6,665 nucleotides of DNA from Actinomycetes bacterium. GTDB lineage: Bacteria; Actinomycetota; Acidimicrobiia; Acidimicrobiales; Microtrichaceae. The notes beneath the pieces are model-generated. The model worked only from the letters and a program-made list of their open reading frames with translations, made no database searches and was not told where the DNA came from. Below are positions 1 to 5,465 of the stretch, piece after piece. Positions within the stretch are counted from its first letter, which is position 1. Every line of letters starts with the position of its first letter. The stretch is from contig JAEZAI010000063.1 in NCBI GenBank assembly GCA_023427825.1, positions 1-6,665 on the forward strand. Direction: 5' to 3'. A program made the translations under genes and the position numbers.

Positions 1-1
1 G

Positions 2-19
2 CGCCCGACCGGTCGGGCG
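2..19. repeat. 18-bp perfect palindrome
   Basis: CGCCCGACCGGTCGGGCG reads the same on both strands. As RNA it would form a short GC-rich hairpin of about 7 bp with a CCGG-type tip. It lies at the window edge, downstream of the livF stop, so it could be part of a bidirectional terminator or the 3' end of a neighbouring gene outside the window. No T-tract follows on either strand. In GC-rich DNA a palindrome of this size is only moderately surprising, so no function is assigned. Confidence 0.45.
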
Positions 20-27
20 GCCGGTCA

Positions 28-147
28 CCCTCGCCGAACTTGTACGCCACGCGCCACATCGGCGCCCGCCACGTACGAGATCGACGGTGCCCGGCGATCT
101 CGTACGCCACGCGCCACATGGACGACCGTCACGTACAAGTTCGACGG
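28..147. repeat. Two-copy 60-bp imperfect tandem repeat with complementary arms
   Basis: Bases 28-87 and 88-147 align without gaps at 48 of 60 positions by eye, including an identical 17-base core (GTACGCCACGCGCCACAT less its first base) at 43-59 and 103-119. Each copy has a left and a right arm. The left arm of copy 1 (35-45, CGAACTTGTAC) is the exact reverse complement of the right arm of copy 2 (133-143). The right arm of copy 1 (73-87) pairs with the left arm of copy 2 (91-105) over 15 positions with one mismatch and a 3-base loop. The element therefore folds as one long nested hairpin, or as two weaker hairpins within each copy. It starts 10 bases past the livF stop codon, so it could end the liv transcript, but no T-tract is visible. 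It may instead be a dispersed intergenic repeat. Confidence 0.75.
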
Positions 148-157
148 CGGGGCCGCG

Positions 158-895
158 TCAGCGGTTGCGGACGAGGGAGCCCAGGTAGAGCTCGATGACC
201 TTCGGGTCGTCCAGCAGCTCGGTGCCGGTGCCCGTGTACGCGTCCACGCCGTTGTCGAGGACGTAGCCCCGATGGCAGATCCGCAGCGCCTTGTGGGCGT
301 TCTGCTCGACGATCAGCACCGAGACGCCGGCGTGGTTGATCGCGGCGATGCGGGCGAACACCTCGTCCTGCATGGCGGGGGAGAGGCCGGCCGACGGCTC
401 GTCGAGCAGCAGCAGGCTCGGCTCCATCATGAGGGCACGGGCCATGGCCAGGACCTGGCGCTGGCCGCCCGACAGCGAGTCCGCCCGGTCCCCGCGGCGA
501 CTCTGCAACGCCGGGAAGAGATCGAGCACCTCGTCGCGGCGCACCTCGAAGCGGTCCGGGCGCAGGAACACGCCCATGCGGAGGTTCTCCTCGACCGTCA
601 GCGTGCCGAACACGTTCTGCACCTGCGGCACGTAGCCCACCCCGCGCGAGACCAGGTCGAAGCCGCGGACGCCGACGATGTCCTCGCCGTCCATGGTCAT
701 CGTCCCGGAGCGGACGGGCACCAGGCCGAACACCGCCTTGATGAGCGTGGACTTGCCCGCGCCGTTCGGGCCGATGATCCCCACCAGCTCGGAGCGGGCC
801 ACCTGGACGGACGCACCCCGCAGGATGTCGACCCCGGGGACGTAGCCCGCGACCAGGTCCTCGACCACCAGGAGCGGCTCGCCGGGGGCGGTCAC
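158..895 (-). CDS. livF: Branched-chain amino acid-type ABC transporter ATPase LivF
   Basis: This is the second cytoplasmic ATPase of a HAAT-family importer (245 aa). It would pair with LivG and power uptake through LivH/LivM. Visible motifs in order are Walker A GPNGAGKST (residues 42-50), Q-loop YVPQ (88-91), ABC signature LSGGQRQ (141-147) and Walker B LLLLDEP (161-167). The VEQNA segment that follows carries Gln where LivG has the H-loop His, as is usual for LivF. The C-terminus (GYVLDNG...YLG) is typical, and the length is close to the family norm. I chose the GTG at 895 because it overlaps the livG stop in a GTGA junction, implying translational coupling, and because the protein then begins just before the first beta strand. 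An in-frame ATG further upstream would add 81 Arg/Gly-rich residues that overlap livG and look non-coding. The substrate cannot be told from the ATPase; amides, urea and other amino acids are also carried by this family. Confidence 0.95.
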   Translation of the reverse strand: MTAPGEPLLVVEDLVAGYVPGVDILRGASVQVARSELVGIIGPNGAGKSTLIKAVFGLVPVRSGTMTMDGEDIVGVRGFDLVSRGVGYVPQVQNVFGTLTVEENLRMGVFLRPDRFEVRRDEVLDLFPALQSRRGDRADSLSGGQRQVLAMARALMMEPSLLLLDEPSAGLSPAMQDEVFARIAAINHAGVSVLIVEQNAHKALRICHRGYVLDNGVDAYTGTGTELLDDPKVIELYLGSLVRNR

Positions 896-1866
896 GAGTC
901 CGTCCCGTCGTCGTCCGGCCCGTCGTCGTCCGTCCCGTGGTCGTCCGTCCCGTCGTCGTCCGTCCGGGCGTCGGTCCGTTCGGCGCTCGAATAGAGACGC
1001 TCGACCGCCGGCAGCATCTCGGCCTCCATGTCGCGCAGGTCGCCGCTGGAGCCGCCCAGGTAGGCCTCGATGACCCGCTGGTCGGCGGCCACCTGGCCGG
1101 CCGTGCCCGTGGCGATGATCCGGCCCTCGGCCATGCACACGACCACGTCCGAGATGGCCGACACCACGTCCATGTCGTGCTCGACGAAGAGCACGGTGAT
1201 GCCCTCGCCGGGCAGCTCACGGATCTTGTCCAGCAGCAGCTGACGCAGGGCGGGGTTCACGCCGGCCATCGGCTCGTCGAGCATGAGCAGACGAGGTGCG
1301 GACATCACGCCACGGGCGAGCTCCAGGAGCTTGCGCTGACCGCCGGAGAGCGTGCCGGCCTTGTCGTCGAGCTTGTCGCCGAGACCCACCCAGCGGCCGA
1401 GCTCGGCCGCCCGCTCGCCCAGCTCGGCCTCCTGCTTGCGCCACACCCAGGGCATGAGCGCCGAGCGGAGGTGCTCGCCCTTCTGGTCCTTGGCGGCCAG
1501 GCGGATGTTGTCCAGCACCGACAGCCGGGGGAACACGCGGGCCGTCTGGAACGTGCGGACCATGCCGCCGCGCGCCACCGCGTACGCAGGCTTGCCGCTC
1601 ATGTCCCGGCCCTCGAACGTCCACGTCCCGCCGTCGGCCCGCTCGAAGCCGGTGAGCACGTTGAAGAACGTGGTCTTGCCCGCGCCGTTCGGGCCGATCA
1701 GCGCCACCACGCTCCCGCGCTCGACGGTCATCCGGTCGACGTCGACCGCCTTGACGCCGCCGAACGAGCGGTGGACGTGCTCGGCCACGAGCACCGGGCC
1801 CGACGAGGGCGCGCCGGGCTCGGGCACGGAGGCGGACGGGTCCCCGGGCGTGGTCACGTCACTCAC
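892..1866 (-). CDS. livG: Branched-chain amino acid-type ABC transporter ATPase LivG, with acidic C-terminal tail
   Basis: This is the first ATPase of the importer (324 aa), acting in the cytoplasm with LivF. It shows Walker A GPNGAGKTT (residues 58-66), Q-loop TFQTARVF (105-112), signature LSGGQRK (173-179), Walker B LLMLDEP (193-199) and H-loop VEHDM with His230, the classic LivG pattern. The GTG start at 1866 overlaps the livM stop by 8 bases, so the two are probably translationally coupled. The protein is longer than the roughly 255 aa of typical LivG. It has about 24 extra N-terminal residues rich in Pro/Ser, and about 52 residues after the usual ending (YLGG, near 269-272). The tail first looks helical (MEAEMLPAVERLY) and ends in Asp-rich pentapeptides of the form GTDDD, encoded by a 15-bp tandem repeat. 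The ATPase call is secure; the function of the tail is unknown. Confidence 0.95.
   Translation of the reverse strand: MSDVTTPGDPSASVPEPGAPSSGPVLVAEHVHRSFGGVKAVDVDRMTVERGSVVALIGPNGAGKTTFFNVLTGFERADGGTWTFEGRDMSGKPAYAVARGGMVRTFQTARVFPRLSVLDNIRLAAKDQKGEHLRSALMPWVWRKQEAELGERAAELGRWVGLGDKLDDKAGTLSGGQRKLLELARGVMSAPRLLMLDEPMAGVNPALRQLLLDKIRELPGEGITVLFVEHDMDVVSAISDVVVCMAEGRIIATGTAGQVAADQRVIEAYLGGSSGDLRDMEAEMLPAVERLYSSAERTDARTDDDGTDDHGTDDDGPDDDGTDS
901..960. repeat. 15-bp x 4 coding minisatellite at the 3' end of livG
   Basis: Four consecutive 15-base units lie at 901-915, 916-930, 931-945 and 946-960. Units 1 and 4 are identical (CGTCCCGTCGTCGTC) and the other two differ by one base each. A degraded fifth unit starts at 961. 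The period is a multiple of three, so unit gain or loss would keep livG in frame and change only the number of acidic pentapeptides (GTDDD, GTDDH, GPDDD). The array ends five bases before the livF GTG start codon, so it also forms the upstream region for livF translation initiation. Confidence 0.9.
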
Positions 1867-2857
1867 CGATGACCGCCTCGGACTTGTCGCCCAGCAGGCC
1901 CTGCGGTCGGAAGACGAGCAGCAGCACGATCGCCAGGCCGACCAGCACGTAGCGGACCGCCCCGGTGTCGGTGCCGTCGATGAACCACCAGCCGTCGCCG
2001 ATGGCCTGCGTCAGGATGCTGTTGAGCAGCGAGATCACGAACCAGTACACGATCGCGCCGACGGGCGGGCCGAGCACGGTCGCCACGCCGCCCAGGATCA
2101 CGACCAGGTACCAGTTGAAGGTGGTCTGCGAGACGAAGAAGTCGGGCTTCACGAACCCGCCGTCGAACATGAAGATGATGCCGGCGATGCCGCCGATCAC
2201 GCTGCCCAGGACGAACGCCTGCAGCTTGAGCTTGAACACGTGCTTGCCCAGGGACCGGGCGGCTTCCTCGTCCTCCCGGATGGCCTTGAGGAGACGGCCC
2301 CAGGGGCTGCGGGCGAGGCCCCAGACGAGCAGGCAGCAGAGCGCGACGATCGTCCAACCCACGCTGATCGTCCACAACGTGTTCTGGTTGAAGCTGAACG
2401 CGCCCCAGCCGTAGCGGCCCTCGGGGATGGGGTTGACGTCGAAGAAGTCCTTCGCCACGCCCGTGAGGCCGATCGGTCCGCCGGTGACGTCCTGCAGCCG
2501 GGCGGAGTTGATGACCACTCGGATGATCTCGGCCGCGGAGATCGTGGCGATCGCCAGGTAGTCCGCCCGCAGGCGCAACGTGGGGAGGCCGAGCAGCAGG
2601 CCGAGGAGGGCGGCGGCGAGGATGCCGATGATCGCCCCGAGCCACAGGGGGAGTCCCCGGTCGACGCTGATCGCCGCGCCGTAGGCGCCGACGAGGCCCG
2701 AGGCGACGGCGCCGAAGATGAGCAGGCCGGCGTAGCCGAACTGGATGTTCAGTCCGATGGCGCCGAGCGCGTAGACGACGCTGGGCACGGCGACCATGTC
2801 GCGGAGGCCGTCGACGAGCGCGGCGCCCAGGTCGACCGCGAGCAGGGACGCGCTCAT
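1859..2857 (-). CDS. livM: Branched-chain amino acid-type ABC transporter permease LivM
   Basis: This is an integral membrane permease subunit (332 aa) that would form the translocation channel with LivH. Hydrophobic segments run through the whole protein. LivM hallmarks are GLNIQFGYAGLL (residues 35-46), LRLRADYLAIATIS..EIIRVV (94-115), GGPIGLTG (126-133) and the cytoplasmic ATPase-contact loop AIREDEEAARSLG (about 192-204). The C-terminal FRPQGLLG motif is shared by LivH and LivM. The ATG at 2857 lies 13 bases beyond the livH stop, with no clear Shine-Dalgarno sequence, so translation may depend on coupling to livH. The stop overlaps the livG start. The segment after GYAGLL reads IFGAVASGLVGAY instead of the commoner SLGHAAF-type sequence, so the conserved His there is missing. 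The overall assignment is still secure. Confidence 0.94.
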   Translation of the reverse strand: MSASLLAVDLGAALVDGLRDMVAVPSVVYALGAIGLNIQFGYAGLLIFGAVASGLVGAYGAAISVDRGLPLWLGAIIGILAAALLGLLLGLPTLRLRADYLAIATISAAEIIRVVINSARLQDVTGGPIGLTGVAKDFFDVNPIPEGRYGWGAFSFNQNTLWTISVGWTIVALCCLLVWGLARSPWGRLLKAIREDEEAARSLGKHVFKLKLQAFVLGSVIGGIAGIIFMFDGGFVKPDFFVSQTTFNWYLVVILGGVATVLGPPVGAIVYWFVISLLNSILTQAIGDGWWFIDGTDTGAVRYVLVGLAIVLLLVFRPQGLLGDKSEAVIGE

Positions 2858-2870
2858 GCCGCGACGCCGC

Positions 2871-4256
2871 TCATGCCGTGCGGGCCTTCACGCCGAAGAT
2901 GCCCTGCGGGCGGATGAGGAGGACGACGACGAGCGTGGCGAGCGCGACCACGATCTTGAGGTCCGCGTCGAGCCAGAACGTGGACACGTCGGACACCACG
3001 CCGACCACCAGCCCGCCGACCATGGCGCCGAACGTGGTGCCCAGGCCGCCGAGCACGACGGCCGCGAAGGTCACGAGCAGCACGCGCTGGCCCATGTTCC
3101 AGGCGGCCGAGTCCGTGCTGGCGAGCATGATGCCGGACAGGCCGGCGAGCAGGCCGGCGATCACCCAGACCATGAGGATCACACGCTGGTCGTCGATGCC
3201 CGATGCGATCGACAGGTCCCGGTTGTCCGACACGGCGCGGATGGCGGTGCCGAGCCGGGCCCGTTGGAGGAACAGGGCGACCACGATCAGGCACACGAAC
3301 GCGATGGCGGTGATCACCAGGTCCTTGGGCCGCAGCGACACCGGGCCGAGCGTGACGGTGGGGGACTGGGCCGCGTACTGGGCGTACTGCTGCGGCCCCT
3401 GGCCGAAGATGATGCTGAAGACGTAGCGGAGCGCGAACGCCATGCCGATGGACACGACCATCTGCGACACGACGGGCATGCCGCGACGGCGCAGCGGTCG
3501 GTACACCGCGAGCTCGAAGCTGGCGCCGAACAGGCCGGTCAGCAGGATGCCGCCGACCGCCGCGATCAGCAGCGGCAGCCCGAGTCCGCCGTCGCTCACG
3601 TTGAGGTACCAGGTGGCGATGGCGCCGAAGGCGATCATCTCGCCGTGCGCGAAGTTCGTGAGGCCGGTCGTGCCGAAGATGAGCGACAGGCCCACGGCTG
3701 CCAGCGCGATCACCAGGCCGAAGCGCACGCCGCTGGCGGTCAGGCTGGCCAGGCGCTCCACGTCCGACGGTCCGCTCGCCGCCTCCTGGCCCGCCTCGGT
3801 CAGGCGGAACACGACGGGCCGGGCACCGGTGGCCTGCACGATCGGGTTGAGGGTGGCCCGGGCCCCGTCGGCGAGCGCGACGCCGTCGGGGAGGCTCTTG
3901 ACGTCGAGCTCCACCTCGTAGCGACCTGCACCCGGCACGGGGACGGCGATCCTGCCGTCGGCGTCCGACGTCCCCCGAGCGACCTCGGAGCCGTTCTGGG
4001 ACACGATCACGACCACGCCCTCGAGCGGCTCCTGTTCGGTGCCGGCCGTGAGGGTGGTGGTGATGCTGGGCCCGGTGCCGTCGGGCGCGGCGGGCGCGCC
4101 GGGGGTCGACGTCGTCGCGGGCGTGGTGGGCGTCGGCTCCTGCGCACCGGCGAACGACGTCGAGGCGATCGACAGCAGGGCGGCGAGCACCAGGAGCCCG
4201 CCGAGCACACCCACGAGGGTGCGTCGGCGCAGGGAGTTGGGGCTCACCTCCACCAT
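2871..4256 (-). CDS. livH: LivH-type ABC permease fused to an N-terminal secreted beta-sandwich-like domain
   Basis: This is the first gene of the importer operon (461 aa, against about 300 for ordinary LivH). Residues 1-38 look like a signal peptide or signal anchor: RRR, a hydrophobic core about 13-31, then SFAGA before QEP. Next come a Thr/Pro/Ala-rich linker (about 40-64) and a soluble domain (about 65-153) with alternating beta strands and the pattern GVVVIVSQNG..ARGTSDADGRIAVPVPGAGRYEVEL, which resembles carboxypeptidase-regulatory or prealbumin-like folds. The permease core starts near 175 and shows GLTNFAHGEM (198-207), ELAVYRPLRRRG (248-259), the ATPase-contact loop RLGTAIRAVSDNRDLSIASGI (334-354) and RPQGIFG near the end. 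The ATG at 4256 is preferred because it gives a clean signal sequence and lies just past a TATGAT box. No Shine-Dalgarno sequence precedes it; GTG at 4247 is an alternative. The extra domain would face outward and might help dock the binding protein, which is inference. Confidence 0.9.
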   Translation of the reverse strand: MVEVSPNSLRRRTLVGVLGGLLVLAALLSIASTSFAGAQEPTPTTPATTSTPGAPAAPDGTGPSITTTLTAGTEQEPLEGVVVIVSQNGSEVARGTSDADGRIAVPVPGAGRYEVELDVKSLPDGVALADGARATLNPIVQATGARPVVFRLTEAGQEAASGPSDVERLASLTASGVRFGLVIALAAVGLSLIFGTTGLTNFAHGEMIAFGAIATWYLNVSDGGLGLPLLIAAVGGILLTGLFGASFELAVYRPLRRRGMPVVSQMVVSIGMAFALRYVFSIIFGQGPQQYAQYAAQSPTVTLGPVSLRPKDLVITAIAFVCLIVVALFLQRARLGTAIRAVSDNRDLSIASGIDDQRVILMVWVIAGLLAGLSGIMLASTDSAAWNMGQRVLLVTFAAVVLGGLGTTFGAMVGGLVVGVVSDVSTFWLDADLKIVVALATLVVVLLIRPQGIFGVKARTA

Positions 4257-4265
4257 TGGCGCCGC

Positions 4266-4271
4266 ATCATA
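4266..4271 (-). promoter_or_regulatory. Putative -10 box for a near-leaderless livH transcript
   Basis: On the minus strand TATGAT matches the -10 consensus TANNNT, with its last T ten bases upstream of the livH ATG. A start about seven bases downstream of that T falls near 4259, leaving at most a few leader bases. This fits the absence of a Shine-Dalgarno sequence; leaderless mRNAs are common in actinobacteria. No good -35 hexamer is visible 16-18 bases upstream. The 100-base gap to the lipoprotein gene supports a separate promoter for the liv operon. Confidence 0.45.
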
Positions 4272-4356
4272 CGGACCGGGCGGGGCGTCCTGCCCGGATG
4301 GTCGCTCCCCCGAAGGTGTGGTGGGCGGCTGGCGTCGATGACCGTGCGCTCGGCGA

Positions 4357-4800
4357 TCAGAGCGTGATCGTGTTCGAGCAGGACCAGGCGTCCGCGGGCA
4401 GCGTCCAGGGCGAGCCCGTGAACGACGTCGCCGTGCCCTGGCCGAGCGCCGAGCAGACCGAGTCGGCCGCCGCCTTGTCGGCCGCCTGCACGATCGTGAT
4501 CGCACCGACGGGCGTGCCGCTGCAGGTGCCGTTGCCGGAGATGGTGAACAGCGGACCGACGAGGAACGCCGAGATCGTGGCGTTGCCGGCCTGGTTGGCC
4601 GTCCCGTTGTAGCGGAGGTCCGGGGCCTGGTTGCCGTCGGCGCCGGCGCCGTCGATGCACGCGGCGGCGAGCCAACCGCCGGGCACCGTGGGCACCGACG
4701 GGGTGGCGGGCGCCGCGCAGGCGGCGGCCCCCAGGACGGTGGCCGCGGCGATCGCGACGGCGACCACGCGGTGACGGGACACGACGGTGCCGAACTTCAT
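4357..4800 (-). CDS. Small secreted lipoprotein of unknown function
   Basis: I do not recognise a family for this 147-aa protein. It starts with MKFGTVVSRHR, a hydrophobic stretch, then LGAAAC at residues 23-28, a reasonable lipobox with Cys28 as the lipidated residue, so it should be anchored to the outer face of the membrane. After a short Pro/Thr/Ala linker (29-41) the mature part carries exactly four cysteines (48, 93, 116, 141), enough for two disulfides. Its strands are rich in Gly, Thr, Ser and Asn (GNATISAFLVGPLFTISGNGTCSG). A short Ala-rich helix (about 106-119) and the ending WTLPADAWSCSNTITL follow. The ATG at 4800 has a clear ribosome binding site. It lies upstream of livH in the same direction, but it is far too small and unlike LivJ/LivK to be the periplasmic-binding-protein component of the importer. 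A functional link to the importer is unproven. Confidence 0.82.
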   Translation of the reverse strand: MKFGTVVSRHRVVAVAIAAATVLGAAACAAPATPSVPTVPGGWLAAACIDGAGADGNQAPDLRYNGTANQAGNATISAFLVGPLFTISGNGTCSGTPVGAITIVQAADKAAADSVCSALGQGTATSFTGSPWTLPADAWSCSNTITL

Positions 4801-4806
4801 CTGGAT

Positions 4807-4813
4807 CTCCCCC
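4807..4813 (-). promoter_or_regulatory. Ribosome binding site of the small lipoprotein gene
   Basis: The minus strand reads GGGGGAG, followed by six bases (ATCCAG) and the ATG at 4800. This is a strong Shine-Dalgarno sequence at ideal spacing and fixes the start. Among the complete genes here it is the clearest ribosome binding site. Confidence 0.8.
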
Positions 4814-4831
4814 GAGGATGAGTGCCGGTGC

Positions 4832-4858
4832 TCTCCCTGAACAGCCTTCAGGAGCGTA
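4832..4858 (-). promoter_or_regulatory. Possible promoter and overlapping inverted repeat upstream of the lipoprotein gene
   Basis: On the minus strand TACGCT (4853-4858) fits the -10 pattern TANNNT. Immediately downstream, covering the expected start point, lies an inverted repeat: CTCCTGAA, a short loop, and TTCAGGGAG with one bulged base (about 4832-4854). It could be an operator, or a hairpin in the 5' leader about 32 bases before the start codon. No convincing -35 element is visible, so the call is weak. Confidence 0.3.
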
Positions 4859-5021
4859 GACCACCGGCGGGTGGCCGCCGCGGTGTGGCGGGGCGATGGC
4901 CCGCACCGCGCGAGGCAGATCGATCGAGGGAGACGATCGGCAGGGGACGCGCCGAGCCGGCCGTCCGTCGATGGGCAACATCACCTGTCAACGGAATGGG
5001 CCGTTCTGCCGTTGTAAGGGT

Positions 5022-5041
5022 CGGTGGTGGGGCGACCACCG
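5022..5041. repeat. Short hairpin, 7-bp stem
   Basis: CGGTGGT (5022-5028) and ACCACCG (5035-5041) are perfectly complementary around a 6-base loop GGGGCG. It lies only a few bases from the next hairpin (5045-5074), so the two would stack as a pair in RNA from either strand. No function is assigned. Confidence 0.5.
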
Positions 5042-5044
5042 GTG

Positions 5045-5074
5045 GGGGTTCCCGGTCCTGGGGCCGGTAACCCC
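5045..5074. repeat. Hairpin, 10-bp stem with one mismatch
   Basis: GGGGTT plus CCGG on the left (5045-5050, 5052-5055) pair with CCGG plus AACCCC on the right (5064-5067, 5069-5074), with one C/T mismatch and an 8-base loop. On the plus strand it is followed by TTCACCTTCG, only weakly T-rich, so it is at best a poor intrinsic terminator. It may belong to a structured RNA. Confidence 0.5.
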
Positions 5075-5101
5075 TTCACCTTCGTGGGCGGGCCCGGGTG
5101 C

Positions 5102-5224
5102 TCCGGCGGGCCCGACGGGCTGATTCTCGGACGCCTCGCGCCCGTTGCGGGCGCAGTCCGTCCCGGGTTCGGCGGGCTCCGACGGTGCCCGGGTCTCGGG
5201 ACGCCTCGCGCCCGTGTCAGGCGC
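5102..5224. repeat. Diverged tandem duplication of about 55-70 bp
   Basis: Two blocks share the same order of words. The first (about 5102-5154) has GGCGGGC, CCGACGG, TCTCGG, then GGACGCCTCGCGCCCGT at 5129-5145. The second (about 5168-5224) has GGCGGGC, CCGACGG, TCTCGG, then the identical 17-mer at 5199-5215. The offset grows from 66 to 70 bases, so small indels have accumulated. In copy 1 the 17-mer continues into a hairpin (GCGCCCG 5138-5144 with CGGGCGC 5148-5154, closed further out by CGGAC/GTCCG). Copy 2 keeps a weaker version (GCGCC/GGCGC). The shared hairpin suggests a repeated structural unit. Confidence 0.6.
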
Positions 5225-5255
5225 CGGATGACCCCGGTTCAGCGTGGAACGTGGG

Positions 5256-5271
5256 TGTGACGAAGTTCACT
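5256..5271. promoter_or_regulatory. CRP/FNR-family (GlxR-like) operator candidate
   Basis: TGTGA-CGAAGT-TCACT matches the TGTGA-N6-TCACA palindrome used by CRP, mycobacterial Cmr/CRP and corynebacterial GlxR at nine of ten fixed positions. It sits in the gene-free region between the lipoprotein gene and rnpB. A TATGAC sequence lies at 5283-5288 on the plus strand, but its distance from the site is not that of a standard activated promoter, so the target is unclear. Confidence 0.4.
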
Positions 5272-5326
5272 CACCTGGGATGTATGACCTACTCAGGTCC
5301 CGGGTACTGAAATCGCATCATCACCC

Positions 5327-5348
5327 CCACGGTTCGCAACGACCGTGG
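5327..5348. repeat. Short hairpin next to the rnpB-distal inverted repeat
   Basis: CCACGGT (5327-5333) pairs perfectly with ACCGTGG (5342-5348) around an 8-base loop TCGCAACG. It directly abuts the larger inverted repeat at 5350-5398 and forms the third of three consecutive hairpins downstream of rnpB on the minus strand. Confidence 0.45.
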
Positions 5349-5349
5349 T

Positions 5350-5398
5350 GACGAGCCCCGGTCCTCCTTCCCTCTCCCGCCTAGGACCGGGGCTCGTC
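5350..5398 (-). terminator. 15-bp perfect inverted repeat, probable transcription terminator beyond rnpB
   Basis: GACGAGCCCCGGTCC (5350-5364) and GGACCGGGGCTCGTC (5384-5398) are exact reverse complements around a 19-base loop that is pyrimidine-rich on the plus strand and purine-rich on the minus strand. The very stable GC-rich stem lies about 80-125 bases downstream of the rnpB 3' end. No T-tract follows on the minus strand; U-less terminators have been proposed in GC-rich actinobacteria, so a terminator is plausible but not proven. Confidence 0.5.
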
Positions 5399-5423
5399 CG
5401 CGTCCCGGCCCGGTTCCGCGGTC

Positions 5424-5465
5424 TGTTGCGCGATCTACGACCTCTGTGCCGTACATCGCGCAACA
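5424..5465 (-). terminator. 16-bp inverted repeat just downstream of rnpB
   Basis: TGTTGCGCGATCTACG (5424-5439) pairs with CGTACATCGCGCAACA (5450-5465) at 15 of 16 positions around a 10-base loop. It begins about ten bases past the estimated rnpB 3' end, so it is the first hairpin met by transcription leaving rnpB and may be its terminator or 3' processing signal. No T-tract follows. The near-perfect symmetry, with a GCGATCT word also present in the left-edge repeat (95-101), leaves open that it is a dispersed palindromic element. Confidence 0.5.

Noticed and set aside
28..147. Possible transposon ends or CRISPR repeats
   Set aside because: There is no transposase, no unique spacer set and only two copies in the window; the structure is a tandem repeat with palindromic arms.
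901..960. Possible CRISPR-like or regulatory iteron array
   Set aside because: Units are only 15 bp, contiguous without spacers, and in frame with livG coding sequence. They are a coding minisatellite.
896..1138. Longer livF start adding 81 residues
   Set aside because: The extra sequence is Arg/Gly/Asp-rich and lies fully inside livG, including its repeat. The GTG at 895 forms a standard GTGA overlap and gives normal LivF length.
1352..4367. Two plus-strand open frames of over 500 codons opposite livG, livM and livH
   Set aside because: They are antisense to four genes with full family motifs. Their translations are His/Arg/Asp/Ala-rich low-complexity strings with no recognisable domain, as expected from high-GC codon use on the other strand.
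4244..4984. Minus-strand frame overlapping the small lipoprotein gene in another frame
   Set aside because: It is Arg/His/Pro-rich with no signal or domain, whereas the 4357-4800 frame has a lipobox, a strong ribosome binding site and sensible composition.
5022..5224. Riboswitch candidate (SAM, cobalamin, c-di-AMP types considered)
   Set aside because: None of the conserved core motifs of these families could be found, and the nearest downstream gene on the plus strand lies beyond rnpB.
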